A DNA stretch of 64,000 nt from Streptomyces sp. NBC_01268 (GTDB lineage: Bacteria > Actinomycetota > Actinomycetes > Streptomycetales > Streptomycetaceae). Location of the stretch: positions 4,650,001-4,714,000 of the forward strand of contig NZ_CP108454.1 of assembly GCF_036240795.1 (NCBI RefSeq). The letters run 5' to 3'. Within the stretch, counting starts at the first letter, position 1, and every line of letters begins with the position of its first letter. A program made the position numbers and the translations under genes. Of this stretch, positions 11,572 through 18,826 are shown piece after piece. The notes under the pieces were generated by a model that was given only the letters and a program-made list of their open reading frames with translations, had not been told where the DNA came from and did not search any database.

Positions 11572-11597
11572 GGCGGGTTCCCTTCGTATGAACCGCC
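11572..11597 (+). promoter_or_regulatory. Leader hairpin upstream of purine permease
   Basis: GGCGGGTTC (11572-11580) pairs with GAACCGCC (11590-11597) with one bulged G and a 9-base loop; it is followed by AAAAAGG. It sits 36 bases upstream of the permease ATG. It could be an operator, a 5' leader stem or an attenuator. It does not resemble the purine riboswitch core that I know. Confidence 0.3.
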
Positions 11598-11633
11598 AAA
11601 AAGGACTTCTCTGAACCTCCGAAGAGGAACCCC

Positions 11634-13079
11634 ATGAGCACCACGGCCCCCGCCAAGGCCATGCCCCCGGAGACCCCCGAAGGGCCCGTCTCCGGCCTCG
11701 ACCGCTACTTCAAGATCTCCCAGCGCGGCTCCACCGTCGCCCGCGAGGTCCGCGGCGGTCTCGCCACCTTCTTCGCGATGGCGTACATCATCGTGCTGAA
11801 CCCGATCATCCTGGGCAGCGCGAAGGACATGTACGGGCACCAGCTCGACGGCGGCCAGCTGGTCACCGCGACGGTGTTGACCGCGGCCTTCTCGACCCTG
11901 CTGATGGGCGTCATCGGCAACGTGCCGATCGCCCTGGCCGCCGGTCTCGGCGTCAACACGGTCGTCGCGCTCCAGCTCGCGCCGAAGATGTCCTGGCCGG
12001 ACGCCATGGGCATGGTCGTGCTCGCCGGTCTGGTCGTGATGCTGCTGGTCGCCACGGGGCTGCGCGAGCGCGTCATGAACGCCGTACCGGTCGGCCTGCG
12101 CAAGGGCATCGCGATCGGCATCGGCCTGTTCATCATGCTCATCGGCCTGGTCGACTCGGGCTTCGTCTCCCGGATCCCCGACGCCGCGCACACCACCGTG
12201 CCGCTCCAGCTCGGCGCCGACGGGCACCTCACCGGCTGGCCGGTGCTGGTCTTCGTCCTGGGCACCCTGCTGACCCTGGCCCTGATCATCCGCAAGGTGC
12301 CGGGCGCGATCCTCATCTCGATCGTCGTGATGACGATCGTCGCCATGGTGATCAACGCGGTGGCCGACATCCCGTCCTGGGGCCTGACGACCCCGGAGTG
12401 GCCGGGCAACCCGGTCGCCTCGCCCGACTTCGGCCTGGTCGGCCAGGTCAGCCTCTTCGGCGGCTTCTCCAAGGTCGGCGTCCTGACCGGCGTCCTGTTC
12501 GTCTTCACCGTGCTGCTGTCCTGCTTCTTCGACGCCATGGGCACGATCCTCGGCGTCGGCGACGAGGCCAAGCTGATGGACAAGGACGGCAACTTCCCCG
12601 GCATCAACAAGGTCCTGCTGGTCGACGGCCTCGCCGTCGCCTCCGGCGGTGCCACCTCGTCCTCCGCCACCACCTGCTTCGTGGAGTCCACGGCGGGCGT
12701 CGGCGAGGGCGCGCGCACGGGTCTGGCCTCGGTGGTGACCGGTGCGCTGTTCTCGGTCGCGCTCTTCCTCACGCCGCTGGCGACGATGGTCCCCTCGCAG
12801 GCGGCGACCCCCGCCCTGCTGGCGGTGGGCTTCCTGATCCTGGCCGGTTCGATCAAGGAGATCGACTGGAGCGACTACACGATCGCCGTGCCGGCCTTCC
12901 TGGCGATGGTGATGATGCCGTTCACGTACTCGATCACCAACGGCATCGGCATCGGCTTCATCTCGTTCAGCGTGCTGCGGCTGGCGGCCGGCCGGGGCCG
13001 TGAGGTCCCGGTGGCCATGTACGTCGTGTCGGCGGTCTTCGTCTTCTACTACGCGATGCCGGCACTCGGCCTGATGTGA
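11634..13079 (+). CDS. NCS2-family (AzgA-type) purine permease
   Basis: A 481-residue membrane protein of the AzgA/PbuG branch of nucleobase:cation symporters, which import hypoxanthine, guanine or adenine. Signatures are GGLATFFAMAYIIVLNP near residue 41, GLGVNTVVALQLAP, SCFFDAMGTILGVG, and SGGATSSSATTCFVESTAGVG (the conserved substrate-site loop). About 12-14 helices are visible. The GAGGAA site lies 6-7 bases before ATG 11634. The hairpin at 11572-11597 lies in its leader. Its end overlaps the convergent ribbon-helix-helix gene by 31 bases. Confidence 0.92.
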   Translation: MSTTAPAKAMPPETPEGPVSGLDRYFKISQRGSTVAREVRGGLATFFAMAYIIVLNPIILGSAKDMYGHQLDGGQLVTATVLTAAFSTLLMGVIGNVPIALAAGLGVNTVVALQLAPKMSWPDAMGMVVLAGLVVMLLVATGLRERVMNAVPVGLRKGIAIGIGLFIMLIGLVDSGFVSRIPDAAHTTVPLQLGADGHLTGWPVLVFVLGTLLTLALIIRKVPGAILISIVVMTIVAMVINAVADIPSWGLTTPEWPGNPVASPDFGLVGQVSLFGGFSKVGVLTGVLFVFTVLLSCFFDAMGTILGVGDEAKLMDKDGNFPGINKVLLVDGLAVASGGATSSSATTCFVESTAGVGEGARTGLASVVTGALFSVALFLTPLATMVPSQAATPALLAVGFLILAGSIKEIDWSDYTIAVPAFLAMVMMPFTYSITNGIGIGFISFSVLRLAAGRGREVPVAMYVVSAVFVFYYAMPALGLM

Positions 13080-13303
13080 GGCGCGCGGGGGGCGGCCGGC
13101 GCGGCCGGCTCCCCGGGTCCCGCCTCCTTCCCGTAGAACCTCTCCGTCTCGTCGACGGCGGTCTTGAACCGTTCGTCGAAATCCTCGCGAATGAGCGTCC
13201 GGACGACATAGTCCTGGACGCTCATTCCGCGTTTGGCGGCGTGCCCGCGGAGCCGTTCGAGCAGCTCTCCGTCGAGGCGCAGGCTGAACACGGTCGATTC
13301 CAT
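13049..13303 (-). CDS. Ribbon-helix-helix (CopG/Arc-like) protein
   Basis: An 84-residue protein. Residues 1-45 (VFSLRLDGELLERLRGHAA and MSVQDYVVRTLIRED) form a typical ribbon-helix-helix DNA-binding domain, followed by an acidic helix and a Pro/Ala-rich tail. Such proteins are often antitoxins, but no toxin gene is adjacent, so an orphan regulator is more likely. The 3' end overlaps the convergent permease gene. Confidence 0.65.
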   Translation of the reverse strand: MESTVFSLRLDGELLERLRGHAAKRGMSVQDYVVRTLIREDFDERFKTAVDETERFYGKEAGPGEPAAPAAPRAPHIRPSAGIA

Positions 13304-13410
13304 GCCCGTCAGGGTCGCGCCACGGAAGGCCTCCGTGCGTCACTTTCCGGAGGGACCTCACTCGTTCGGGTGACAGTTGGCGGCTACACGTTTTCGATTG
13401 GTCTTTAGGA

Positions 13411-13428
13411 AGAGTAATGAGTTACTCT
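13411..13428. promoter_or_regulatory. Palindromic operator in front of MarR gene
   Basis: AGAGTAATGAGTTACTCT is an exact inverted repeat (7-base arms, 4-base centre), ending 7 bases before the MarR ATG and overlapping its ribosome-binding region. MarR proteins usually repress their own operon by binding such a site, so it is probably the autoregulatory operator for the MarR/MFS operon. Confidence 0.7.
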
Positions 13429-13435
13429 AAGGACT

Positions 13436-13879
13436 ATGCCTGACCTGTCCCACGGCGCCGCCGACGACATCGCGGCCGTGAACGCGCTCCGCAGTTCCGT
13501 GATGCGGCTGAGCCGACGCCTGAAGCACCAGCGCGTCGACGAATCGCTGAGCCCCACCGAGATGTCGGTGCTCGGCACCCTGTCGCTCTGCAGCTCGGCC
13601 ACCCCTGGTGAGCTGGCCCGCAAGGAGCACGTCCAGCCGCCGTCGATGACCCGCATCGTCGCGCTGCTCGAAGCCAAGGGACTGGTCCGGCTGGAGCCGC
13701 ACCCCGACGACCGCCGCCAGAAGGTGGTCCGCCAGACCGAGCAGGCCGAGGCCATGCTCGACGAGTCCCGCCGCAAGCGGAACGCCTGGCTGGCCTCCCT
13801 CGCCGAGGGTCTGGACGAGGACGAATGGGCCAAGCTGCGCGCAGCCGCCCCGGTCCTGGAGAAGCTCGCCCATCTCTGA
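13436..13879 (+). CDS. MarR-family transcriptional regulator
   Basis: A 147-residue winged-helix regulator. Helix-turn-helix and wing are visible as TPGELARKEHVQPPSMTRIVALLE (residues ~57-80, split) and GLVRLEPHPDDRRQKVV, the MarR wing with its D-x-R-R. A palindrome immediately upstream (13411-13428) and an MFS gene starting 26 bases downstream indicate a self-regulated efflux operon. The inducing ligand is not evident. Confidence 0.88.
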   Translation: MPDLSHGAADDIAAVNALRSSVMRLSRRLKHQRVDESLSPTEMSVLGTLSLCSSATPGELARKEHVQPPSMTRIVALLEAKGLVRLEPHPDDRRQKVVRQTEQAEAMLDESRRKRNAWLASLAEGLDEDEWAKLRAAAPVLEKLAHL

Positions 13880-13905
13880 CCCCGCAGCCGAGGAGGCGAC
13901 GCACT

Positions 13906-15273
13906 TTGAGCACGGGACCCGGAGCAGACTCCGCACCCGTCCACAAACCCGACACCTACGCGCACCCGCGCACCCGCCGGAGCAAGGAAAGGGGCACCCG
14001 AAAGGGCACCTTCTCCTCGCTTTCGATCCGGAACTACCGGCTGTTCTTCACCGGAGCGATCGTCTCCAACACCGGTACGTGGATGGCCCGGATCACCCAG
14101 GACTGGCTGGTCCTGAGCCTCACCGGCTCCGCCGCGGCCGTCGGCGTCACGACGGCCCTGCAGTTCCTGCCGATGCTGCTGTTCGGGCTGTACGGCGGCG
14201 TCATCGCCGACCGCTACCCCAAGCGGCGCCTGCTGCTGATCAGCCAGGCCGCGCTCGGCCTCTGCGGCCTCGCCCTCGCCGTCCTCACCCTCTCCGGGCA
14301 GGTCCAGGTCTGGCACGTCTACCTGATCGCCTTCCTGCTCGGCATGGTCACCGTGGTCGACAACCCGGCCCGGCAGTCCTTCGTCTCCGAGATGGTCGGA
14401 CCCGACCAGCTGCGCAACGCGGTCTCGCTGAACTCGGCGAACTTCCAGTCCGCCCGGCTCATCGGCCCCGCCGTCGCGGGCGTCCTGATCGCCGGCGTCG
14501 GCAGCGGCTGGGCCTTCCTCATCAACGGCCTCTCCTTCCTGGCCCCGCTCGCCGCGCTCTGGCTGATGCGGACGAGTGAGCTCCACAAGGTGGAGCGCGC
14601 CCCGCGCGGCAAGGGACAGCTCCGGGAGGGCCTGCGGTACGTGGCGGGACGACCCGACCTGATCTGGCCGATCGTCCTCGTCGGCTTCGTCGGCACCTTC
14701 GGGTTCAACTTCCCGATCTGGCTCACGGCCTTCTCCAGCGACGTCTTCCACGTCGGAGCCGGCGCGTACGGCTTCCTCAACACCCTGATGGCGGCCGGCT
14801 CCCTCGCGGGCGCCCTGCTCGCGGCGCGCCGGGGCTCCACCCGGCTGCGGATGCTGGTCATCGCCGCGGGCGTCTTCGGCGCCCTGGAGGTCGCCGCCGC
14901 CCTCTCGCCGTCGTTCTGGCTGTTCGCGCTGCTCCTGGTGCCGATCGGCATGATCGGCCTCACGGTCAACATCACCGCGAACTCGGCGGTCCAGATGGCG
15001 ACGGACCCGGCGATGCGGGGCCGGGTGATGAGCCTCTACATGATGGTCTTCGCCGGCGGCACCCCGATCGGCGCGCCGCTGGTCGGCTGGATCACCGACA
15101 CGTACGGCGCCCGCGTCGGCTTCGCGGCGGGCGGCCTGGTCTCCCTGGCCGCGGCGGCCGCCATCGGCCTGGTCCTGGCCCGCGTCGGCGGCCTCAAGGT
15201 GGCCCTGGGCTGGCGTCGCGGCCACCCGCAGGTGCGCTTCGTACCGCGGGAGCGGCTGGTGACGGCGGCGTAG
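13906..15273 (+). CDS. MFS efflux transporter (DHA3-like)
   Basis: A 455-residue, 12-helix MFS protein. It starts with a ~35-residue polar leader, then FSSLSIRNYRLFFTGAIVSN, typical of macrolide/enterobactin-exporter-like (DHA3) pumps, and contains GVIADRYPKRRLLLISQ (loop 2/3) and NPARQSFVSEMVGP. The TTG start at 13906 is chosen because AGGAGG (13891-13896) precedes it by 9 bases. It is in an operon with the MarR gene, so drug or metabolite export is likely. A 20-bp terminator follows. Confidence 0.87.
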   Translation: MSTGPGADSAPVHKPDTYAHPRTRRSKERGTRKGTFSSLSIRNYRLFFTGAIVSNTGTWMARITQDWLVLSLTGSAAAVGVTTALQFLPMLLFGLYGGVIADRYPKRRLLLISQAALGLCGLALAVLTLSGQVQVWHVYLIAFLLGMVTVVDNPARQSFVSEMVGPDQLRNAVSLNSANFQSARLIGPAVAGVLIAGVGSGWAFLINGLSFLAPLAALWLMRTSELHKVERAPRGKGQLREGLRYVAGRPDLIWPIVLVGFVGTFGFNFPIWLTAFSSDVFHVGAGAYGFLNTLMAAGSLAGALLAARRGSTRLRMLVIAAGVFGALEVAAALSPSFWLFALLLVPIGMIGLTVNITANSAVQMATDPAMRGRVMSLYMMVFAGGTPIGAPLVGWITDTYGARVGFAAGGLVSLAAAAAIGLVLARVGGLKVALGWRRGHPQVRFVPRERLVTAA

Positions 15274-15284
15274 TCCGCGCGGCC

Positions 15285-15328
15285 GACGGGGAGGGGGCGG
15301 GTCCGGACGGACCCGCCCCCTCCCCGTC
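15285..15328. terminator. Strong bidirectional terminator
   Basis: An exact 20-bp stem (15285-15304 with 15309-15328) with a GGAC loop lies between the convergent MFS and GNAT genes. It begins 12 bases after the MFS stop and ends 14 bases before the GNAT stop, so it probably serves both directions. Confidence 0.85.
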
Positions 15329-15341
15329 GTGCCGCTTCCGC

Positions 15342-15854
15342 TCAGACCCGCCGTTCCAGCACCTGCCCCGGCCAGTCGCCCACCACGAACTCCTCCGTGC
15401 GCGTGAACCCCTGGCGCTCGTAGTAGGCGACCAGCCGCCCCTCGCTGCCCGCGAAGCAGTCCACCCGGAGCAGCGAGACGCCCTGGCGGCGCGTCTCCTC
15501 GGCCGCGTGGGCGAGGAGGGCCGCGCCGACGCCGTGCCCGTGGAAGCGGGTGTCGGTGGCGAGGAAGCGGACGTACGACTCCGGTTCCCCGGCGGGCGCC
15601 ACGTACGCGCCCGGGTGCGGGGTCAGGGTCAGGGTCCCGGCCGGCACCCCGTCGATCTCGGCTATCCACGGGACGCCCTCGGTGGCGACCTGTTCGACCA
15701 GCTCCACCGTCTTCGGGCGCGAGCTGAACGGCTCGGTGCCCCACTGGGCGGTGATGCCCTTGCCGTTGAGCCAGCCGACGGCGCTGTCGAGGATCGTGAG
15801 CATCGCGGGGACGTCCGACACCCCGCCCTTCCTGATCTTGATCGCGGTGTTCAT
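15342..15854 (-). CDS. GNAT-family N-acetyltransferase
   Basis: A 170-residue acetyl-CoA-dependent acetyltransferase. The acetyl-CoA loop is seen as HGHGVGAALLAHAAEE (a G-x-G-x-A form of the Q/R-x-x-G-x-G/A motif), followed by LRVDCFAGSEGRLVAYYERQGF, the beta6/beta7 region. The substrate is unknown. The ATG at 15854 is 46 bases from the divergent thpR start, so the two share a promoter region. Confidence 0.85.
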   Translation of the reverse strand: MNTAIKIRKGGVSDVPAMLTILDSAVGWLNGKGITAQWGTEPFSSRPKTVELVEQVATEGVPWIAEIDGVPAGTLTLTPHPGAYVAPAGEPESYVRFLATDTRFHGHGVGAALLAHAAEETRRQGVSLLRVDCFAGSEGRLVAYYERQGFTRTEEFVVGDWPGQVLERRV

Positions 15855-15899
15855 CCGGCAGAGGCTAGTCCCCCGCTCCTTCCCTGCCACACTCGCCGT

Positions 15900-16508
15900 A
15901 TGAGGCTTTTCGCTGCCGTCGTACCGCCGCCCGCGCAGCTCGCCGAGCTCGCCGCCGAGGTCGACCTGCTCGCCGGACTGCCCGGTGCCGGGCAGCTGCG
16001 CTGGACCTCGCGGCCCGGCTGGCACTTCACGCTGGCGTTCATGGGCGAGGTCGACGAGGAGCTGCTGCCGGACCTGCGCGCGCGGCTCGGCCGGGCCGCG
16101 CACCGCACGGCGCCCTTCCCGCTCCGGCTGCACGGGGGCGGGCACTTCGGGCGGGCGGTGCTGTGGGCGGGCGCGGCGGGTGACCTGGACGACCTGCGAC
16201 TGCTCGCCGAGCGCGCGGACGCGGCGGCCCGGCGGGCGGGCGTCCCGATGGACGAGCACCGCCGCTACCAGGCCCATCTGACGGTCGCCCGCTCCCGCGC
16301 GGACCTGGACCTGCGGCCCTTCGTCGCCGCCCTGGACGCCTTCGAGGGGACCCGCTGGGAGGTCGGGGAGCTGGCTCTGGTGCGCAGCAACCTGCCGGTC
16401 GGCGGCACGCCGGGAGAGCGCCCGCGGTACGAGACGCTGGACACATGGGCGCTGGGAGGAGCGGGGCCGGGGCGGGGGCGGGACAGCGGCCGGGCCGGTC
16501 CGGGTTAG
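15900..16508 (+). CDS. thpR: RNA 2',3'-cyclic phosphodiesterase (2H family)
   Basis: A 202-residue 2H phosphoesterase. The two catalytic H-x-T-x motifs are HFTLAFMG (residues ~42) and HLTVARSR (~127), and the start MRLFAAVVPP is typical of ThpR/LigT. It opens 2',3'-cyclic phosphates on RNA ends; the family was first described as 2'-5' RNA ligases. A Gly/Arg-rich tail extends past the domain and may be low-complexity drift. The next small gene starts 10 bases downstream. Confidence 0.85.
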   Translation: MRLFAAVVPPPAQLAELAAEVDLLAGLPGAGQLRWTSRPGWHFTLAFMGEVDEELLPDLRARLGRAAHRTAPFPLRLHGGGHFGRAVLWAGAAGDLDDLRLLAERADAAARRAGVPMDEHRRYQAHLTVARSRADLDLRPFVAALDAFEGTRWEVGELALVRSNLPVGGTPGERPRYETLDTWALGGAGPGRGRDSGRAGPG

Positions 16509-16517
16509 TCTCGGAGG

Positions 16518-16604
16518 GTGGACCCGAAGACCCGAAACCGGATCATGGCCGGCGTGCTCGTACTGATGTTCGCGATCATCGCGGTGGCGTCCGTGGTGAG
16601 CTGA
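16518..16604 (+). CDS. Small single-pass membrane protein (28 residues)
   Basis: A short reading frame starting GTG behind GGAGG (16513-16517 region), encoding a basic head (MDPKTRNR) and a hydrophobic helix (IMAGVLVLMFAIIAVASVVS). It has the composition of a small inner-membrane peptide. It sits between thpR and the aldo/keto reductase gene. The ribosome-binding site and the amphipathic layout support it; without homologue comparison it stays tentative. Confidence 0.5.
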   Translation: MDPKTRNRIMAGVLVLMFAIIAVASVVS

Positions 16605-16645
16605 GCCGCCGCTGCGGCGAACCCCGCGGGCGTCCCGGAAGGCGC

Positions 16646-16683
16646 TTGCTTCGAGCGCACTCGAAGGCGTTGGCTTGACGCCC
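16646..16683 (+). promoter_or_regulatory. MerR-type promoter of the aldo/keto reductase gene
   Basis: A perfect dyad, CTTCGAG-CGCA-CTCGAAG (16649-16666), begins directly after TTG (16646-16648) of a likely -35 element. A TTGGCT-like -10 follows at about 16670, and the ATG is only 8-9 bases further on. A dyad inside an over-long spacer is the hallmark of MerR-family control. The short distance to the ATG suggests a leaderless or very short leader mRNA. The regulator gene is not in the neighbourhood. Confidence 0.6.
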
Positions 16684-17673
16684 ATGGAGTACACGCAGCT
16701 CGGACGCACGGGACTCAAGGTCAGCCGACTCGTCCTCGGCACCATGAACTTCGGACCGCAGACGGACGAGACCACCAGTCACGCGATCATGGACGCCGCG
16801 CTCGACGCGGGGCTCAACTTCTTCGACACCGCCAACGTCTACGGCTGGGGTGACGACAAGGGCCGCACCGAGGAGATCATCGGCTCCTGGTTCGCCAAGG
16901 ACCCGGCCCACCGCGACAAGGTGGTCCTCGCCACCAAGGTCTACGGGAACATGGGCCCCGACGGCGCGGCCTGGCCCAACCACGACAAGCTGTCCGCGGC
17001 GAACATCCGCCGGGCCGTCGACGCCAGCCTGAAGCGCCTCGGCACGGACCACATCGACGTCTACCAGTTCCACCACGTGGACCGCCTGACCCCCTTCGAG
17101 GAGATCTGGCAGGCGATCGACGTCCTCGTCCAGCAGGGCAAGATCCTGTACGCGGGCTCGTCCAACTTCCCCGGCTACAAGATCGCCCAGGCCAACGAGA
17201 CCGCCGCCCGGCGCGGGACGGTCGGCCTGGTCAGCGAGCAGTGCCTCTACAACCTCTACGAGCGCCGCGCCGAGATGGAGGTCATCCCGGCCGCCCAGGA
17301 GTACGGCCTGGGCGTCATCCCCTGGTCGCCGCTGCACGGGGGCCTGCTCGGCGGGGTCGTCCGCAAGGAGGTCGAGGGCGGCCGGCGCGCCACCGGCCGG
17401 GCCGCCGAGGTGCTCGCCGACCCGGCGGCGCGCGCCCGCCTCCAGGCGTACGAGGACCTGCTCGACAAGCACGACGCCGACCCGGGCGAGACCGCCCTGG
17501 CGTGGCTCCTCACCCGCCCCGGCGTGACGGGCCCGATCATCGGCCCGCGCACCGTGGAGCAGCTCCGGAGCGCCCTGCGCGCCCTGGACGTGAAGCTGGG
17601 CGAGGAGCTCCTGACCAGCCTGGACGAGGTCTTCCCGGGCCCGGGGCCGTCGCCGGAGGCCTTCGCCTGGTGA
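16684..17673 (+). CDS. Aldo/keto reductase
   Basis: A 329-residue NADPH-dependent TIM-barrel oxidoreductase. The catalytic tetrad is visible: Asp48 and Tyr53 in NFFDTANVYG, Lys in VVLATKVYG, and His in VYQFHHVD. C-terminal cofactor-binding residues lie in GVTGPIIGPRTVEQL. It resembles the AKR11/YghZ-like group that reduces small aldehydes; the substrate is not known. The ATG at 16684 is preferred to the TTG at 16675 because the promoter dyad and -10 lie just upstream. Confidence 0.9.
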   Translation: MEYTQLGRTGLKVSRLVLGTMNFGPQTDETTSHAIMDAALDAGLNFFDTANVYGWGDDKGRTEEIIGSWFAKDPAHRDKVVLATKVYGNMGPDGAAWPNHDKLSAANIRRAVDASLKRLGTDHIDVYQFHHVDRLTPFEEIWQAIDVLVQQGKILYAGSSNFPGYKIAQANETAARRGTVGLVSEQCLYNLYERRAEMEVIPAAQEYGLGVIPWSPLHGGLLGGVVRKEVEGGRRATGRAAEVLADPAARARLQAYEDLLDKHDADPGETALAWLLTRPGVTGPIIGPRTVEQLRSALRALDVKLGEELLTSLDEVFPGPGPSPEAFAW

Positions 17674-17781
17674 CGTCGTCCTGAGTGCGCGGGTCATGGG
17701 CCGACCGTTCTCGCCGGGCTGTTCGCGGCGGGAGCGGCCGGCCCTTCCGCTGCCCGCCCGGCCCCGGCGGGCCCTGGGGTG

Positions 17782-18330
17782 TCAGGCCCCGCCCAGCCAG
17801 CTCGTCGCGTCGAGGCGGGAGGTCGTGCCCGGGGGGACGACCGTGCGCAGGGCGTTCTCCAGGTCGCGGACGCGGTCGGGGCCGAGGCGGGCGGCCCATT
17901 CGGCGCGGAGGGCGTCGAAGACGGCGGCGGAGCGGGTGAGGGCGTCGATGCCGCGGGGGGTGAGGCGGACCAGTTTGCGGCGGGCGTCGGCGGGGTCGTC
18001 GGTGCGTTCGGCGTAGCCGAGGGCGAGGAGCCGGTCGACGGTCTTGCCGGCGGCCTGCTTGGAGACGCCGAGGCGGCGCCCGATGTCGCTGGCGGTGGAG
18101 CCGCCGGGACCGATGGCCTGGAGCGCGTAGCCGTGCGCCGGGCGCAGGTCCGGGTGGCCCTGGCGGGCGAGTTCGGCGTGGACGCGGTCGATGAGGGTGC
18201 GGAAGCCGGCGAAGAGGAGCAGGGGCAGCTCGAAGCCCGGCGGGTCGGGGACGGCCCCGGGAACCCCCTTGCGCGGATCGACAACCTGGTTTACGTTTTC
18301 CTCAACGACATGGTCAACCATGTTGTCCAT
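17782..18330 (-). CDS. MarR-family regulator (divergent from AhpD-like gene)
   Basis: A ~182-residue winged-helix regulator. The HTH is visible as STASDIGRRLGVSKQAAGKTV and the wing as RTDDPADARRKLVRLTPRG, typical of MarR. The start is uncertain: ATGs at 18330 and 18321 both lie inside or next to the palindrome at 18308-18323 and lack a clear ribosome-binding site, so translation could begin further in. Orientation and shared operator suggest that it controls the AhpD-like gene opposite. Confidence 0.75.
   Translation of the reverse strand: MDNMVDHVVEENVNQVVDPRKGVPGAVPDPPGFELPLLLFAGFRTLIDRVHAELARQGHPDLRPAHGYALQAIGPGGSTASDIGRRLGVSKQAAGKTVDRLLALGYAERTDDPADARRKLVRLTPRGIDALTRSAAVFDALRAEWAARLGPDRVRDLENALRTVVPPGTTSRLDATSWLGGA
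18308..18323. promoter_or_regulatory. Palindrome between divergent MarR and AhpD-like genes
   Basis: ACATGGTCAACCATGT is an inverted repeat with 7-base arms and a 2-base centre. It lies between the divergent genes and includes the potential ATG codons of both. This is the probable MarR operator. If bound, it would block transcription in both directions. Confidence 0.6.
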
Positions 18331-18348
18331 CGTATCGGGGGAGTCACC

Positions 18349-18762
18349 TTGCCGCAGGACCTGTCCAGCCGTACCGCCGGAGCCGTCGCCCTCCTCAAGG
18401 AGTCGCCGCACCTCCTCGACGGCTTCCTCAAGCTCAGCGAGATCTTCGAGTCGACCACCCTCGACCCGCACTCCCGCGAGACCGTCATCCTGACCGTCGC
18501 CGCCCGCAACCAGTGCCATCTGTGCGTCGACATGCACGAGGCGAAGTTCGCGGCCCTCGGCCCGGCCGCCGCACCCGAACGGCTCGACGCCGTCCGCCGG
18601 TTCACCCTCCAGGTGCTGGCCGCCTCGGGCGCGGTGTCCGACGCCGAACTGGAGGCGTTCCTCGCCCATGGCCACACCCGTCAGAACGCCCTGGAGGTCG
18701 TCCTCGGCATAGGGACCTACACGGTCTCCACCTTCGCCAACCGCCTGACGAGAGCAGCCTGA
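18349..18762 (+). CDS. AhpD-like / carboxymuconolactone decarboxylase family protein
   Basis: A ~137-residue all-helical protein of the CMD/AhpD family. The redox motif is NQCHLCVDMH (C-x-x-C with His three after the second Cys), as in alkylhydroperoxidase AhpD-type enzymes. The family reduces peroxides through the Cys pair. The TTG at 18349 with GGGGGAG 6 bases upstream is the likeliest start; an in-frame ATG at 18310 inside the palindrome is the alternative. The gene is probably repressed by the divergent MarR protein and induced by oxidants or quinones (inference). Confidence 0.8.
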   Translation: MPQDLSSRTAGAVALLKESPHLLDGFLKLSEIFESTTLDPHSRETVILTVAARNQCHLCVDMHEAKFAALGPAAAPERLDAVRRFTLQVLAASGAVSDAELEAFLAHGHTRQNALEVVLGIGTYTVSTFANRLTRAA

Positions 18763-18826
18763 TGGCCGACACGACCAGCCGCAGGGACATCGCCTCCGGG
18801 GCCCAGGACCCCGGGCGCCGCGGCGG

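Noticed and set aside
11545..11633. Possible purine riboswitch upstream of the NCS2 permease.
   Set aside because: Only one short hairpin is present in about 90 bases; the three-way junction and conserved loops of the purine aptamer are absent.
13049..13303. Toxin-antitoxin module around the ribbon-helix-helix gene.
   Set aside because: Neighbours are a purine permease and a MarR gene; no toxin-like gene is adjacent in either direction.
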